Assembly (NCBI GenBank): GCA_023411795.1
Contig: JAEYOK010000025.1
Span: 1 to 64,000, forward strand
Length of the DNA stretch: 64,000 nucleotides
Direction of reading: 5' to 3'
DNA from: Bacillota bacterium
Lineage (GTDB): Bacteria; Bacillota; Clostridia; DSM-8532
Shown: one piece after another, positions 1 to 10,300 of the stretch
How positions within the stretch are numbered: position 1 is the stretch's first letter
How the letters are laid out: each line of letters starts with the position of its first letter
The notes under the pieces: model-generated
The model's input: the letters and a program-made list of their open reading frames with translations, nothing else
Told to the model about the DNA's origin: nothing
The model's database searches: none
Position numbers and translations under genes: made by a program

Positions 1-662
1 TGAACAATAGTTGCCCCGTCTGCGCCGTAGGCAAGAATGCGGGCATAGGAATATGTATTTGAGATTTCAAGGGTAAGCAGATTTTCCAAGTTGATTGTCC
101 TTTTGGTGCCGCCCTTCACCGTCGATGTGGCACTTCCGCTTTGGGGTGCAACTCCGGTGTAAGCCACGCCGGGTTGGATGACTGCCTGCCCTGCAGCGCT
201 GTCCCAGTACACATTGAACTGTGATTTAGTACCGGAAAGAGTCTGAGCGAACTCGCGCAATTGAATGTAGTTGGTACTGCCGTTAATCAATCGGGCATCT
301 GAAAAGGTTATAACTTTTCCGTTCATTTTGAACTTTGTGTTACTGGACCGAACGTCTGTTGTGTTTTGAAGCTTGGTTTGAGTTACTGTGCCGCTGTATG
401 GCTTTCCTGGCTCAATCACAACATATTGGCCATCCATGCTTATTTCAAACTGCGCAGATGTGCCGTTAAGCATCACTGCGATTGCGCGAAGCTGCAAGTA
501 ATTGTTACCGTTTATCATGTATGCCGCTGTGACTGATACAGGCTTGCCGTTCATAACAAAATTCGTTTTGCTTGGCTCGGCGGTATCTGCAAAGGACGCC
601 GTCGGCAGCATAGTCAGCATAATGCATAGTGTGAGAAGGATGGTCGATAGTCTTTTTTTCAT
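1..662 (-). CDS. Secreted copper-amine-oxidase-N-like repeat protein (3' part off the left edge)
   Basis: The frame is open from an ATG at 662 to the window edge, so only the first 220 or so residues are visible. It begins MKKRLSTILLTLCIMLTML and ends a signal peptide near ASFA, then has two repeats of about 70 residues (FVMNGKPVSV and FKMNGKVITF, each followed by a Y(L/I)QLRxxA(V/Q) segment). This is the pattern of the copper amine oxidase N-terminal-like domain (Cu_amine_oxidN1), common in clostridial cell-surface proteins and not itself an enzyme. A GGGGGAAA ribosome site precedes the ATG. It is divergent from the response regulator gene at 876, with both promoters presumably in 663-875. 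The C-terminal function is unseen. Confidence 0.8.
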   Translation of the reverse strand, partial: MKKRLSTILLTLCIMLTMLPTASFADTAEPSKTNFVMNGKPVSVTAAYMINGNNYLQLRAIAVMLNGTSAQFEISMDGQYVVIEPGKPYSGTVTQTKLQNTTDVRSSNTKFKMNGKVITFSDARLINGSTNYIQLREFAQTLSGTKSQFNVYWDSAAGQAVIQPGVAYTGVAPQSGSATSTVKGGTKRTINLENLLTLEISNTYSYARILAYGADGATIV

Positions 663-875
663 TGAAAGTTTCCCCCTTAACATTTTTGGTTGAAGAATGC
701 TATCCCCACCCTAAACTTTATCAGAATCTTACGCAAAAAACCGTCCGTTGTATGAAACATGAAAATTTCGACATGAATTATGGTTTTCTCCTCACCCAAA
801 TCGGTATTCATTGGTGTAAAATATAAAATACTAAGATATTCTATTGGGGTAACACTTTCATATTAGAGGGTAATT

Positions 876-1550
876 ATGATTAATATTTTAGTTGTGGATG
901 ATGATAAAAACACACGGCGCTTGCTCGGAGCAGTTCTGACGGCAGAAAATTACAACATTTTTACCGCCATTAACGGAGAGGATGGGCTTGATGTGATGGA
1001 CAAGGAGCATATCGACCTTGTGGTTCTTGATATAATGATGCCAAAAATGGACGGATATGAGTTTACCAGAGTCTTGCGGAAAGCTAATAACAATCTACCT
1101 ATTTTGATGGTTTCAGCAAAACATTTACCAGAAGACAAACACAAGGGTTTTATCGTCGGCACCGATGACTATATTACAAAACCAATCGACGTGGAAGAAA
1201 TGCTTTTGCGTATCAAAGCACTTCTTCGCCGTGCTCAAATAGCAAGCGAAAAGAAGATTGTCATAGGTGATGTAATTCTTGATTATGACAGCCTTACGGT
1301 TTCAAAAAATGGTGAGGTGCAGGAATTGCCGCAAAAGGAATTTATGCTTCTCTTCAAATTGCTCTCATATCCAGGCAAGATTTTTACTCGTATCCAACTG
1401 ATGGACGAAATATGGGGCAATGAAAGCGAGTCTGGCTGGGAGACGGTAACCGTTCATATTGGAAGACTTCGAAAAAGGTTCGATGGATGGGATGAATTTG
1501 AAATTGAATCTGTCAGGGGACTTGGTTATAAGGCGGTGAAGAAAGTATGA
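876..1550 (+). CDS. OmpR/PhoB-family response regulator
   Basis: A 224-residue DNA-binding response regulator. The receiver domain (about 1-115) has the acidic pocket D8-D10, phospho-acceptor D52 in VVLDIMMPKMDG, S80 and K102 (TKP). The C-terminal winged helix (about 125-224) carries the typical ending VTVHIGRLRKRF and RGLGYKA. A GAGGG ribosome site precedes the ATG. The stop overlaps the start of the downstream histidine kinase by 4 bp (ATGA), so the two are translationally coupled and form one signalling pair. Target genes are unknown. The divergent surface-protein gene and the downstream chaperone operon are the nearest candidates, by position only. Confidence 0.95.
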   Translation: MINILVVDDDKNTRRLLGAVLTAENYNIFTAINGEDGLDVMDKEHIDLVVLDIMMPKMDGYEFTRVLRKANNNLPILMVSAKHLPEDKHKGFIVGTDDYITKPIDVEEMLLRIKALLRRAQIASEKKIVIGDVILDYDSLTVSKNGEVQELPQKEFMLLFKLLSYPGKIFTRIQLMDEIWGNESESGWETVTVHIGRLRKRFDGWDEFEIESVRGLGYKAVKKV

Positions 1551-2617
1551 AACTGGAGCAAAGAAAACACCGGCTGGCATTGACTTTGCTGTTTTCAGGC
1601 GTGGTATTTTGTTTTTTCATTATCACAATGACTGTAATTGGCGGAGGTGTTATTTTTTTAATCCATCGCGGAGTTATAGAGCCTATTGGCGGCGGTCCCA
1701 GAGGTGAACATCTGATTCTGAGGATGATGATTGCAAGCGTGCTTCTTGGAGCAGTCCTGACTACCATTACAAGCCGTTTTCCCCTTAGACCTGTCAATGC
1801 TATTATAAACGCGATAAACCGTCTTGCTTCCGGAGACTATAAAACGCGCCTTTGTTTCGGGAAACCTCTTGGTAAGCACCCGACAGCGGTGGAAATCAGC
1901 CGCAGTTTCAACAATCTGGCCGAAGAACTTGAAAAGACAGAAATATTACGTTCGGATTTTATTAATAATTTTTCTCACGAGTTTAAAACCCCGATTGTTT
2001 CAATAGCGGGTTTTGCGAAGCTACTCAAGTACGGCAATCTGACCGAAGAGCAAAAAGCGGAGTATATTGATATTATTGAGGAAGAGTCCATACGTCTATC
2101 GGCTATGGCATCAAACGTATTAAATCTGACAAAAGTCGAGAATCAAGCCATACTGACCGGAGTATCGGAATATAATCTTTCTGAGCAAATCAGAAATTGC
2201 GTCCTGCTTCTTGAGAACAAGTGGAGTAGAAAAAATATCACACCGGAGCTGGATTTCGGAGAGTATATTATCAAAGCAAACGAAGAAATGTTTAAACAGG
2301 TGTGGATTAATCTGATAGACAATGCAATCAAGTATGGCGACGAAGGTACCCCCATGGGTATCAGTATTACTGAAACCGAAGATCATATATTTGTATCTAT
2401 TTCCGATACAGGTCTTGAGATACCAACGGAACTAAAGGAACAGATTTTCCGGAAGTTTTACCAGGTGGATGAGTCTCATTCAAGTGAAGGCAACGGTGTT
2501 GGGCTTGCTGTGGTTCATCAAATCGTAAAATTACATGACGGTGACGTCACAGTATCATCCGGAAATCATAAAACAATATTTACGGTGTCACTTCCAAAAA
2601 AAAATAAAGTATTGTAA
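1547..2617 (+). CDS. Membrane sensor histidine kinase
   Basis: A 356-residue sensor kinase partnering the regulator upstream. Two membrane segments (about 10-38 and 58-77) flank a very short outside loop of about 20 residues, so a large extracellular sensor domain is absent and the signal may be sensed in or at the membrane. A HAMP-like linker follows (about 78-130), then a HisKA domain with phospho-acceptor H144 (NFSHEFKTP) and a HATPase_c domain with N box (NLIDNAIKYG), G1 (DTGLEIP) and G2 (GNGVGLAV). The G1 box reads DTGLEI where DxGxGI is usual. It ends before a good intrinsic terminator. Confidence 0.93.
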   Translation: MKLEQRKHRLALTLLFSGVVFCFFIITMTVIGGGVIFLIHRGVIEPIGGGPRGEHLILRMMIASVLLGAVLTTITSRFPLRPVNAIINAINRLASGDYKTRLCFGKPLGKHPTAVEISRSFNNLAEELEKTEILRSDFINNFSHEFKTPIVSIAGFAKLLKYGNLTEEQKAEYIDIIEEESIRLSAMASNVLNLTKVENQAILTGVSEYNLSEQIRNCVLLLENKWSRKNITPELDFGEYIIKANEEMFKQVWINLIDNAIKYGDEGTPMGISITETEDHIFVSISDTGLEIPTELKEQIFRKFYQVDESHSSEGNGVGLAVVHQIVKLHDGDVTVSSGNHKTIFTVSLPKKNKVL

Positions 2618-2652
2618 ATTGGATGATGATAGGCAAAATAAATCCAACAGGG

Positions 2653-2684
2653 AAGAGGACAAAATGTATTTGTTCTCTTTTTTA
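2653..2684 (+). terminator. Intrinsic terminator after the two-component pair
   Basis: AAGAGGACAAA and TTTGTTCTCTT form an 11-bp stem with one G-T pair around a short loop, followed by a T-rich tail. It separates the two-component operon from the chaperone operon. Confidence 0.75.
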
Positions 2685-2754
2685 TTGTTTATTTATAGTT
2701 TAGGATGAAAGCTTATAATCTAGAATGCAATATGCACAGAAGGAAGAAGTGATT

Positions 2755-3177
2755 ATGAAAAAGTTGTTTAGCAATCTGGGATATAAGATTCAATGCTTTA
2801 TGCAAGGAAGATATGGATATGACGAATTTTCCCGGTTCCTTTCCATCACCGGGCTAGTCCTGTTATTTTTGTCATACATTCCGTTTCTGAGTTTTCTTTA
2901 TTTTCTGGTAATCATCTTGCTGGTATGGTCAATCTTTAGGTCTTTTTCAAAAAACACATACAAGCGGCAGATGGAAGGGCAGAAATACCTGACGATCAAA
3001 AACAAGGTCAGGCAGAAATTTACGCTTTTAAGAAACGTTTGGCGCGAACGGAAGACACATAAATACTACAAATGCTCGCGATGTAAGACAATTTTGCGTA
3101 TCAGCAAACCTGAAAAAGGCAAAACAATAACCATTCCATGTCCGAAATGCGGGCAGGAATTGAAAAAGAGAACATAA
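2755..3177 (+). CDS. Small membrane protein with C-terminal zinc ribbon
   Basis: A 140-residue protein of unknown function. The start at 2755 is chosen because GGAAG lies 8-10 bp upstream; an earlier in-frame ATG at 2725 lacks a ribosome site. A hydrophobic hairpin (about residues 35-65) is followed by a basic segment and a C-terminal ribbon with CSRC and CPKC about 25 residues apart, likely binding one zinc. It is the first gene of a three-gene operon with a J protein (17 bp on) and DnaK. Membrane/zinc-ribbon proteins next to J proteins recur in Clostridia, which suggests a scaffold or client-recruiting part; that role is inference. Confidence 0.75.
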   Translation: MKKLFSNLGYKIQCFMQGRYGYDEFSRFLSITGLVLLFLSYIPFLSFLYFLVIILLVWSIFRSFSKNTYKRQMEGQKYLTIKNKVRQKFTLLRNVWRERKTHKYYKCSRCKTILRISKPEKGKTITIPCPKCGQELKKRT

Positions 3178-3193
3178 TGAATGAGGCATTAAT

Positions 3194-3973
3194 ATGATTG
3201 ATCCCTACAAGGTTCTCGGAGTATCACCGGGAGCATCTCAGGACGAAATAAAAAAAGCATACCGTAAAAAAGCCAAAGAGTATCATCCTGATCTGAATCC
3301 AAATGATCCGGAGGCAGCGAGAAAGATGAACGAGGCCAACGAGGCGTATGATTTGCTTCAGAATCCGGAGAAATACAAGGCTAAGCTGGAGCAGGAGCAG
3401 AGAAATCAACAATACCGCTCATCTACCGGCGGATACGGGCAGACCGGTCACCAAAACACAGATCAGGGTTATGGATGGTATCAGGGTACCGGAGGATGGT
3501 ACAGCGATTTCAGCGGTTTCGATTTCAGTGATATTTTCGGATTCGGCTTTGCGGGAAGACAATATGATACCATGCCCCATCCGCAACCCGGAGATACTGA
3601 TGAGCTGGTCAGAGCTATTTCGGCTATTAACAGCGGCAGGTATCAAGAAGCAATCACACTTTTGTCCAGTATAACAAGCAATTACCGTAATGCACGCTAT
3701 AACTACGTTAGTGCGGTTGCTTATAACGGAATGGGAGACAATGCTAGGGCACGGGAGCTTTTGCAAAGAGCCATACAGATGGAACCAAATAACCTGGTCT
3801 ATAAACAGTTATTTCGTGAGTATAGCTATGTAAGTCAAGCACAATCATCAGAAACAGTAGTACATCGCTCACCGTTATCTTTAATCGGGAAATTCTTTTT
3901 TGGGCTGATGGCAATACGCTTTGTTGTGTCATTGTTACAGATGCTGTTTTACGGTCTGCTGCTGGGTCACTAA
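3194..3973 (+). CDS. Membrane-anchored J-domain co-chaperone (DnaJ-like)
   Basis: A 259-residue protein. The J domain (1-70) has the HPD tripeptide at 31-33, needed to stimulate DnaK ATPase. A Gly/Tyr/Gln-rich linker (about 72-125) follows, then a TPR-like helical region (about 132-195, with LYKQLFREYSYVS) and a C-terminal hydrophobic segment (about 230-255). It lacks the zinc-finger and CTD domains of classical DnaJ, so it is a specialised class C J protein, probably tail-anchored. The next gene, 17 bp away, is a DnaK, its expected partner. Confidence 0.88.
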   Translation: MIDPYKVLGVSPGASQDEIKKAYRKKAKEYHPDLNPNDPEAARKMNEANEAYDLLQNPEKYKAKLEQEQRNQQYRSSTGGYGQTGHQNTDQGYGWYQGTGGWYSDFSGFDFSDIFGFGFAGRQYDTMPHPQPGDTDELVRAISAINSGRYQEAITLLSSITSNYRNARYNYVSAVAYNGMGDNARARELLQRAIQMEPNNLVYKQLFREYSYVSQAQSSETVVHRSPLSLIGKFFFGLMAIRFVVSLLQMLFYGLLLGH

Positions 3974-3990
3974 CAGAAAGGAAGAAAACA

Positions 3991-5787
3991 ATGGGTAAGA
4001 CGATAGGAATAGATCTAGGCACAACCAACAGTTGCGTTTCGGCGGTAGAGGGGGGAAAACCGGTCATCATTCCCAATGAAAATGGCAACCGGACAACCCC
4101 TAGCGTGGTTGCGTTTACAAAAGAAGGAGAACGCCTAGTGGGTGATCAGGCAAAACGCCAGACAGTCATTAACAGCGAGAGAACTATAAGTTCGGTCAAG
4201 CGAAACATGGGCACCAACTGGAAGAAGGTAATTGACGGGAAAGCGTATACACCGCAGGAAGTCAGCTCTATGATCCTTCGCAAGCTGAAAACCGATGCGG
4301 AGGCCTATCTGGGTGAAGCCGTAACAGATGTCGTTATCACTGTCCCCGCATATTTTAACGATATTCAGCGGCAAGCAACAAAAGATGCGGGGCGAATTGC
4401 AGGCCTGAATGTTTTGCGAATTATCAACGAGCCCACAAGCGCTGCACTAGCTTACGGTCTTGATAACGGCACACCGCAAAAAATAATGGTTTACGATCTT
4501 GGGGGTGGGACCTTTGACGTTTCAATCATTGAAATCGGAGAGGGTGTTATAGAAGTACTTGCCACCAACGGCGATAATCATCTCGGTGGTGATGATTTTG
4601 ATGAACGCATCGTCAACAGTTTAGTCGATGTAATTAAAAAAGAGCATCGTGTTGATGTGCGAAAGGATTTTGCTGCCTTTCACCGGGTGAAGGAAGCTGC
4701 CGAGCAGGCGAAGAAAGAATTGTCGGCTTCGGAAAGTAGCTATATGTCTCTCCCATATTTGACCCAGCTAAATGGGAATCCTATTAACTTTGAATACACG
4801 CTGACACGGGCGAAATTCAATGAATTGACAAGGGATCTGGTTGAACGAACTGCAATTCCTGTCCGGAATGCTTTGGCCGATGCGGGTATTGCAGCATCGG
4901 AGCTTTCAAAGGTTTTGCTGGTTGGCGGCTCCACAAGAATTCCTGCTGTCCAGGAAAAAGTGCGGGAGCTTACAGGGATTATTCCATCAAAGAACATAAA
5001 TCCGGACGAATGTGTGGCACAAGGAGCCGCGTTACAGGGAGATACCCTTTCAGGCGGTACGATAGCTCTTTTTAGCGGAGAAAGCAATCTTCTTCTACTT
5101 GACGTTACGCCTCTTAGCCTTTCCATTGAAACGGTGGGCGGAGTTGCAACAAAGCTCGTGGAACGCAATACCACACTACCGGCGCATTATTCGCAAATAT
5201 TTACCACTGCGGCAGCCTATCAGAGAAGCGTTGAAATCAACATTTTGCAAGGTGAGCGTCCCATGGCAAAGGACAATAAATCCATCGGTAAATTCAAGCT
5301 AAATGGCATTAAGGCTGCACCTGCCGGTGTTCCGCAAATCGAAGTAACTTTTGATATTGACGTAAACGGAATCTTAAAGGTTTCTGCTAAAGACCTGGAC
5401 ACCGCAAAAGAACAATCCATTACCATAACCGACAACGAACGCATGTCGGATGCGGAAATTGATCAGGCTATCCGTGATGCAGAACAATACGCCGCGCAAG
5501 ACGGTACCAGACGAAAAGCACTTGGAATTAATAGCGAAGCGGGCAAATGCCTAAACCGAGCCCAACAGGCACTCAATATGTCGAAAAAAGAAATATCAAA
5601 AGAAGAAAAGAAGCAGATAAAGGCAGATATTGCAATTCTGCAAAAAGCGATGATGAAAGTAAAACCGGCTAATATGAGCGAAAGCGATATCTATGCTATT
5701 CAGGATGCCATGGACCGTTTAAAATCAAGCAGCGCAAATGCCTGCCGCATAGCAGGAATCAACACAGACAGCGAATTCTCAGGCTAG
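3991..5787 (+). CDS. dnaK: DnaK-family Hsp70 chaperone (accessory paralogue)
   Basis: A 598-residue Hsp70 with nucleotide-binding motifs IGIDLGTTNSC, VYDLGGGTFDVS and VLLVGGSTRIPAVQ, the interdomain linker LLLLDVTPLSLSIET, and a substrate-binding domain. The lid is short and ends TDSEFSG without an acidic EEVD-like tail. GrpE and HrcA, normally beside the housekeeping dnaK of Clostridia, are absent, and no CIRCE element is seen upstream. It is therefore likely a second DnaK dedicated to the membrane J protein encoded just upstream. Most ATPase residues look intact, so it should be active. Confidence 0.93.
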   Translation: MGKTIGIDLGTTNSCVSAVEGGKPVIIPNENGNRTTPSVVAFTKEGERLVGDQAKRQTVINSERTISSVKRNMGTNWKKVIDGKAYTPQEVSSMILRKLKTDAEAYLGEAVTDVVITVPAYFNDIQRQATKDAGRIAGLNVLRIINEPTSAALAYGLDNGTPQKIMVYDLGGGTFDVSIIEIGEGVIEVLATNGDNHLGGDDFDERIVNSLVDVIKKEHRVDVRKDFAAFHRVKEAAEQAKKELSASESSYMSLPYLTQLNGNPINFEYTLTRAKFNELTRDLVERTAIPVRNALADAGIAASELSKVLLVGGSTRIPAVQEKVRELTGIIPSKNINPDECVAQGAALQGDTLSGGTIALFSGESNLLLLDVTPLSLSIETVGGVATKLVERNTTLPAHYSQIFTTAAAYQRSVEINILQGERPMAKDNKSIGKFKLNGIKAAPAGVPQIEVTFDIDVNGILKVSAKDLDTAKEQSITITDNERMSDAEIDQAIRDAEQYAAQDGTRRKALGINSEAGKCLNRAQQALNMSKKEISKEEKKQIKADIAILQKAMMKVKPANMSESDIYAIQDAMDRLKSSSANACRIAGINTDSEFSG

Positions 5788-5809
5788 TTAAACAATTGCA
5801 CAAATATTT

Positions 5810-5851
5810 AATAGGCTTCCAGGACTTAAGGTCTTGGAAGCCTATTTTTTC
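5810..5851 (+). terminator. Strong intrinsic terminator after the dnaK operon
   Basis: AATAGGCTTCCA and TGGAAGCCTATT, with an inner GAC/GTC pairing, form a long stem followed by TTTTTT. It lies between convergent genes and may also serve the minus-strand gene ending at 5876. Confidence 0.9.
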
Positions 5852-5875
5852 CTTTATTGCTACACGTAAAAGTTT

Positions 5876-6994
5876 CTATAACCCGAATGCGGTAATAGCA
5901 TATCTTGAAAATCCTATTATCTTGGTTTCATCTGTGATTTTATTATAGTCTATATACACATGTATCGTTCCGGTTTCTTGTATATCCTTTTTAGTTATCA
6001 CAAAGTAATCCACTTGAACTCTTACTAATAATCTGTTGCCATCTGGTGAACCAAAAGTGCCATTAACAAACTCGTATGTGCTACCCACTGATACAAAGAT
6101 CCCCAAGTCCTTATATTTACTTGCTAATTCTTCGGCCTTTTTATAGACTTTAGCTGTAGGATCTATATCCTCTGTAGACCCATTTACTATATCATATAGC
6201 ACATCTGTTGCCGCCATTTTAAAATCACGATCATCCTTGCTAAAAGGGCGGAGATCCAGGATTAAAGTTGTGTAGTCATCATATACTGCCGTCCAATCTT
6301 CCATAGTGTCAAATGTCATATATGTTAATAAAGGTAATCCTAGGTTATTTTTCTTTTCCTTTTCTGGTATAGGTGTTTGCGTAGGTGTTGGGACAGGTGT
6401 TTCAGGTATCACTTCTGAAGGCTCTGTATCTTTTGATGTACCGGATTCGTCAGAGGGTTCATTCTTATCTATATTATCAGTGGATGGAAATTGTATATTT
6501 TCTGAAGGTGATGGCAAAGGAGTTTTTGTAGAAGTATCAGCAAAAAGAGCGTTATCCAGCTCCATCAATCTTTTTTTTATAGCTATGATTTGGTCGTCGG
6601 TCAACTCCTCCTGGCCAAGCATTGCTATAAGTTCCTCTTTAGTCATAGTATCAACATTTTTTGCTTCTGCCGGATCAATCAATTCATTCGTTTGAGCAGG
6701 ATTTATACCGGATTCTTCACCCTCGGTTGTTGTAGGTGAGTCTGCAGCGTCTGACTCATTTTCATTGATTAAACTACTTTGTTCAGGAGCATTAGCAGTT
6801 GGAGTCTGGTTATATGAATAGTCTTGTTGATTCGCTGCTGCAGGCGAAGATACTGGCTCGTTTGTGTTTTCTTTTGCAGCAGGGATATCATTTTTAAGGA
6901 TATGTGCAAAAAATATATATGCTCCTACCATGAGAAATCCAATAATTATGATTACATTAATAATTACAGATTTTTTGTTGATTTTTGTAAACAT
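5876..6994 (-). CDS. Single-span membrane-anchored protein with long disordered linker, function unknown
   Basis: A 372-residue protein not assigned to a family. It has a short basic N-terminus, one membrane segment (about 10-30), then roughly 200 residues rich in Glu, Ser, Thr, Pro and Asn (about 35-235) including a run of Pro-Thr pairs, typical of a flexible wall-spanning linker. The globular C-terminal part (about 240-372, from LPLLTYMTFD to the end) is probably extracellular. A helical segment with MTKEELIAMLGQEELTDDQI sits inside the linker. The start is supported by AGGAG 8 bp upstream. It is transcribed convergently with the dnaK operon and divergently from the giant SLH protein gene. 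Confidence 0.7.
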   Translation of the reverse strand: MFTKINKKSVIINVIIIIGFLMVGAYIFFAHILKNDIPAAKENTNEPVSSPAAANQQDYSYNQTPTANAPEQSSLINENESDAADSPTTTEGEESGINPAQTNELIDPAEAKNVDTMTKEELIAMLGQEELTDDQIIAIKKRLMELDNALFADTSTKTPLPSPSENIQFPSTDNIDKNEPSDESGTSKDTEPSEVIPETPVPTPTQTPIPEKEKKNNLGLPLLTYMTFDTMEDWTAVYDDYTTLILDLRPFSKDDRDFKMAATDVLYDIVNGSTEDIDPTAKVYKKAEELASKYKDLGIFVSVGSTYEFVNGTFGSPDGNRLLVRVQVDYFVITKKDIQETGTIHVYIDYNKITDETKIIGFSRYAITAFGL

Positions 6995-7093
6995 ATGATG
7001 CTCCTAAAAAAGATATTACTTTTTTTATTTGAATTTTTATATCAATAATCTACCAACAAGATGCTTATATTAATCGAAAAAGTAAAGTGTCTT

Positions 7094-7204
7094 AAGGAGG
7101 AGTTTGAATATCCGGTATTGGAATTACAAAGCTGCTGCGACCAAGGCTGTCGAAGTAAGCGATGAACAGCACCCTTGGGGCTGCCAAAAGGCAGCCCCTT
7201 TTTG
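7094..7204 (+). promoter_or_regulatory. Structured leader ending in an intrinsic terminator, upstream of the giant SLH protein
   Basis: Within the 353-bp gap 6995-7347 a terminator (GGGGCTGCC/GGCAGCCCC, loop AAAA, T run) lies at 7177-7204. Just before it, CCAAGG (7141-7146) pairs with CCTTGG (7173-7178), with inner CTG/CAG and TCG/CGA pairings; this hairpin shares bases 7177-7178 with the terminator, so the two could compete. An AAGGAGG at 7094 with a TTG 4 bases on could instead start a short reading frame of about 50 codons through the same region. I match it to no known riboswitch class. It may be a regulatory leader, a small RNA, or the end of an unseen transcript. Confidence 0.4.
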
Positions 7205-7347
7205 CGTTTATAATTTTTTTGACTTTTTTTTATTTTTGGTGGGGAATTTTAGCGTTTTTTGTATTTAAGTAAGTATAAAGACTTCATGTTTACATAATAG
7301 CTTACGTGTACTGGGACTTAAATAAATTGATACAAGGAGTGGAGAAA

Positions 7348-10300
7348 ATGAAATTTTCAAGCCGGATTAAAAAAACAATCAGAAGCTTTCTGAGTTTACT
7401 GGTTGCCTTTATTCTCATTTTTCAGGCTACTGTTGTGCCTGCCTTTGCACGCATAAGCGACACTGAGAAAAATAGTGCGGAAAAAAACCTCACAATTTTA
7501 CAAAGGCTTCAAAGCATGTACGGAGATAATCTCACAGAGGAAGACCTTATAAAAGAGCTTTCTGAAATGGGTCTGCTTGATGAACAAGGCAATATTAACG
7601 TGAGTGAAAGCGTTGTAGTAGACGGAAAGACCATGACGCTGACGGAAATAGAAAGTATGCTTAATTCCGAGGGGGTAGATTTAAGCAAGGTAGTCAACAT
7701 TAATGGTATCAATCTTACACTCGGAGATTTAAAGAAAATAATTGAAATTGAGTATGAATTGGCGCGGATTAAGGCAAAGTATTTCTCTAATGATGTGACT
7801 CTTACGCCGGAGCATGAAAAAAGCTTGGCAAGCCTGCTTAATCAAGTAGAAAACAGCGGAATCAGTATGATAACGGCAGGAATGGAAAACCTCATCAACC
7901 ATAATGCCAGGCTCAGGGTTAGAAATGTGTTGACTGGATACGTCTTTAAAGATAGCCAAGAAATAATGATGGAGTTTAGCATTGTTGATGGAAATAGTAG
8001 TGTTATCACCCTTGACTATGACGTAACATTTGACTGGCGGCTGCTGGATGGAACTGCACTAAAGGGGGTTCATTATAGAGCTAAGAGCGGTGAGATTCCT
8101 GAAGGAACTATAACTATACCCAAAGGGACTTCTACAGTTACAATACCATTGGAAATATACCAAAAAGATAATAATATCCAGCTACACAGGTGGCTAGGAG
8201 TAAAATGCTTTTCAATCCAGCTCTCTAACCCTGTAAATATTCTGTTTGAGGGAGGAGCGAGAAGATATGATTTTCCGGTTAGCTTGATTGATACAGATGT
8301 ATTGCTTACTAGACTTGAAACAGAAGCTATAACCGCTGATATTGATGTAAATGAATCTGGACCATATTTTACCTTCCCGATAAATGACGAGGATTACAAG
8401 AAGTTAGAACAAGCCGCCATTGAGATTTTCGGTTCTGTGGCTAATACGCCATTTTATGCCCATTCGGAAGGCAAATTATTTAGTTTCAACGAAACTCAAT
8501 ACACAATGACTGCACAAGCTGAGTTTTTTGACGGAAATAACAATCATATATGTTATGATGAACCAAAAGAGTATCGTGTTTATGAGAAGAGTGATTCCAA
8601 TGTTGATCCTGCGGTTTCATGGGGTCAGGCCTATATAACGGGTGTTATACCAAAAGCTTTTAGATTTAGTAATGGGAGTTTCAATCCTTCACCTTATCCG
8701 GAAAACAAGATGACTTATAAGGATAGGCAAATACTAATAGAAATTGTTGATAATGTGAAACCGAATGTTGTTAAGATTACCGCTCCGCCTGGCCAATATT
8801 ATTCGGGGCAGGCCATTCCAATTACAGTTGAATTCTCTGAACCGGTTAAGCATTCGGATTTAGAATTATACATACAGGGTGAAAGCACGCCTATAAGCGC
8901 AGTAAATCTTATTGATGGAAATAAAATAAAATATGCCACGTTCCTCTACACCGTACCTAAAAGCCCAGCTAGCAGCTTGGTCATAAGCTCGGTAAAAAAC
9001 ATGGTCGGCATAATTTTTACACATGATCCTAATCATTATGGCGTGAATATCAATGTTACTGATTCATGGCCATCTGACGGGCATTTGACAACCATTGAAG
9101 GTGTAACAATGTCAATGGACCCATTGTTGGCTATTAAAAATGTATCGCTAGCCAATGCTCCTGTAAGTGGCACATATGCCCCAAATGATATAATTCAGGT
9201 AAGAGTAGATATCGATAAGGATATTTCCCAATGGTTAGAGAACGATTATGATACTGACAAGAATCATCTAAAATCAGTATATGTCAAAGCAGACGGACTT
9301 ACCTACCCCCTTGTTATGGGCGGAACTGGTACTGAGGAGGGTTCTTACTATACGGCGCTCATACCTGCAAACAAATATGCTAGTTCTACGACAACAAACC
9401 TTACTATTGAGCTTTATACAGACGGTACATATGTTCCGGAAGTGAATGGAGATCATGCATATTTCACTGACGGTACGCCTATAATGGGAAAATATGCTTT
9501 AGCCTCAATCGGTGAGTTTATTACTGTTCAGAGCATAACGCTGGACACGGATAGTTATCCTACGAACAGCAAGATTTTCTTAACAGGCACAGAAACTATT
9601 CAGCTTAAGGCAAGTGTATCTCCTGATGATGCAAGCTATAAAAGCATTAAATGGCAAAGCAGCGATGCAACCATTGCCTCAATTGATGAGTCAACCGGAA
9701 TTGTTACTCCTGTAAGACCGGGGAAGGTAACATTCAAAGCTATTTCCTATAATGGTGGTATCGATGATCCAATTTTTGCAGAAACTCCTGAGTTCACAGT
9801 AATAGATGGAGGACCGCCAACTATCTTATTTCCAAAGGGAAACAATGCATTTGTGACCAAAAAGAATGAAGTAGTAAATATAGTTTGGAGCCAGAATTTA
9901 ATAGGAAGAACAGAAGGTGTTAAAGCTGAATTTAAAGTTGATATATTTGACGGGACAAATGAGGTTTATAGCACAACTGTAATAGACACAAACAAATTAA
10001 CTGTTCCGGAAAATATTCTTTCAAAGGTATCAAATGGCAGTGAGCCTGCATATATCGTTGAAGTTACCACTGTAAATCCGGACAACCCCACCGAAAACTT
10101 AAGTGCCCAAGGCTATATAATAGTATATCCAAAGCCTGCCAAGGTAACATTGGACAAGCTTGAAAGTTACTATATTACTGATGCGAAGACAAGCCTCAAC
10201 ATCGGCTGGAATTTATCCGAATTCAGCGGAGGAGAATTTGAGTTTAAAATTGTTAAAAATAAAGATACCCTTTATACAAGTACAACTAGTAGCGGAAGCT

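Noticed and set aside
502..693. Plus-strand 63-codon frame at the left edge
   Set aside because: It is antisense to the signal peptide and first repeat of the secreted protein gene, has no ribosome site, and its product shows no family pattern.
7094..7204. c-di-GMP or other known riboswitch
   Set aside because: None of the conserved core sequences I know could be matched, so only a structured leader is claimed.
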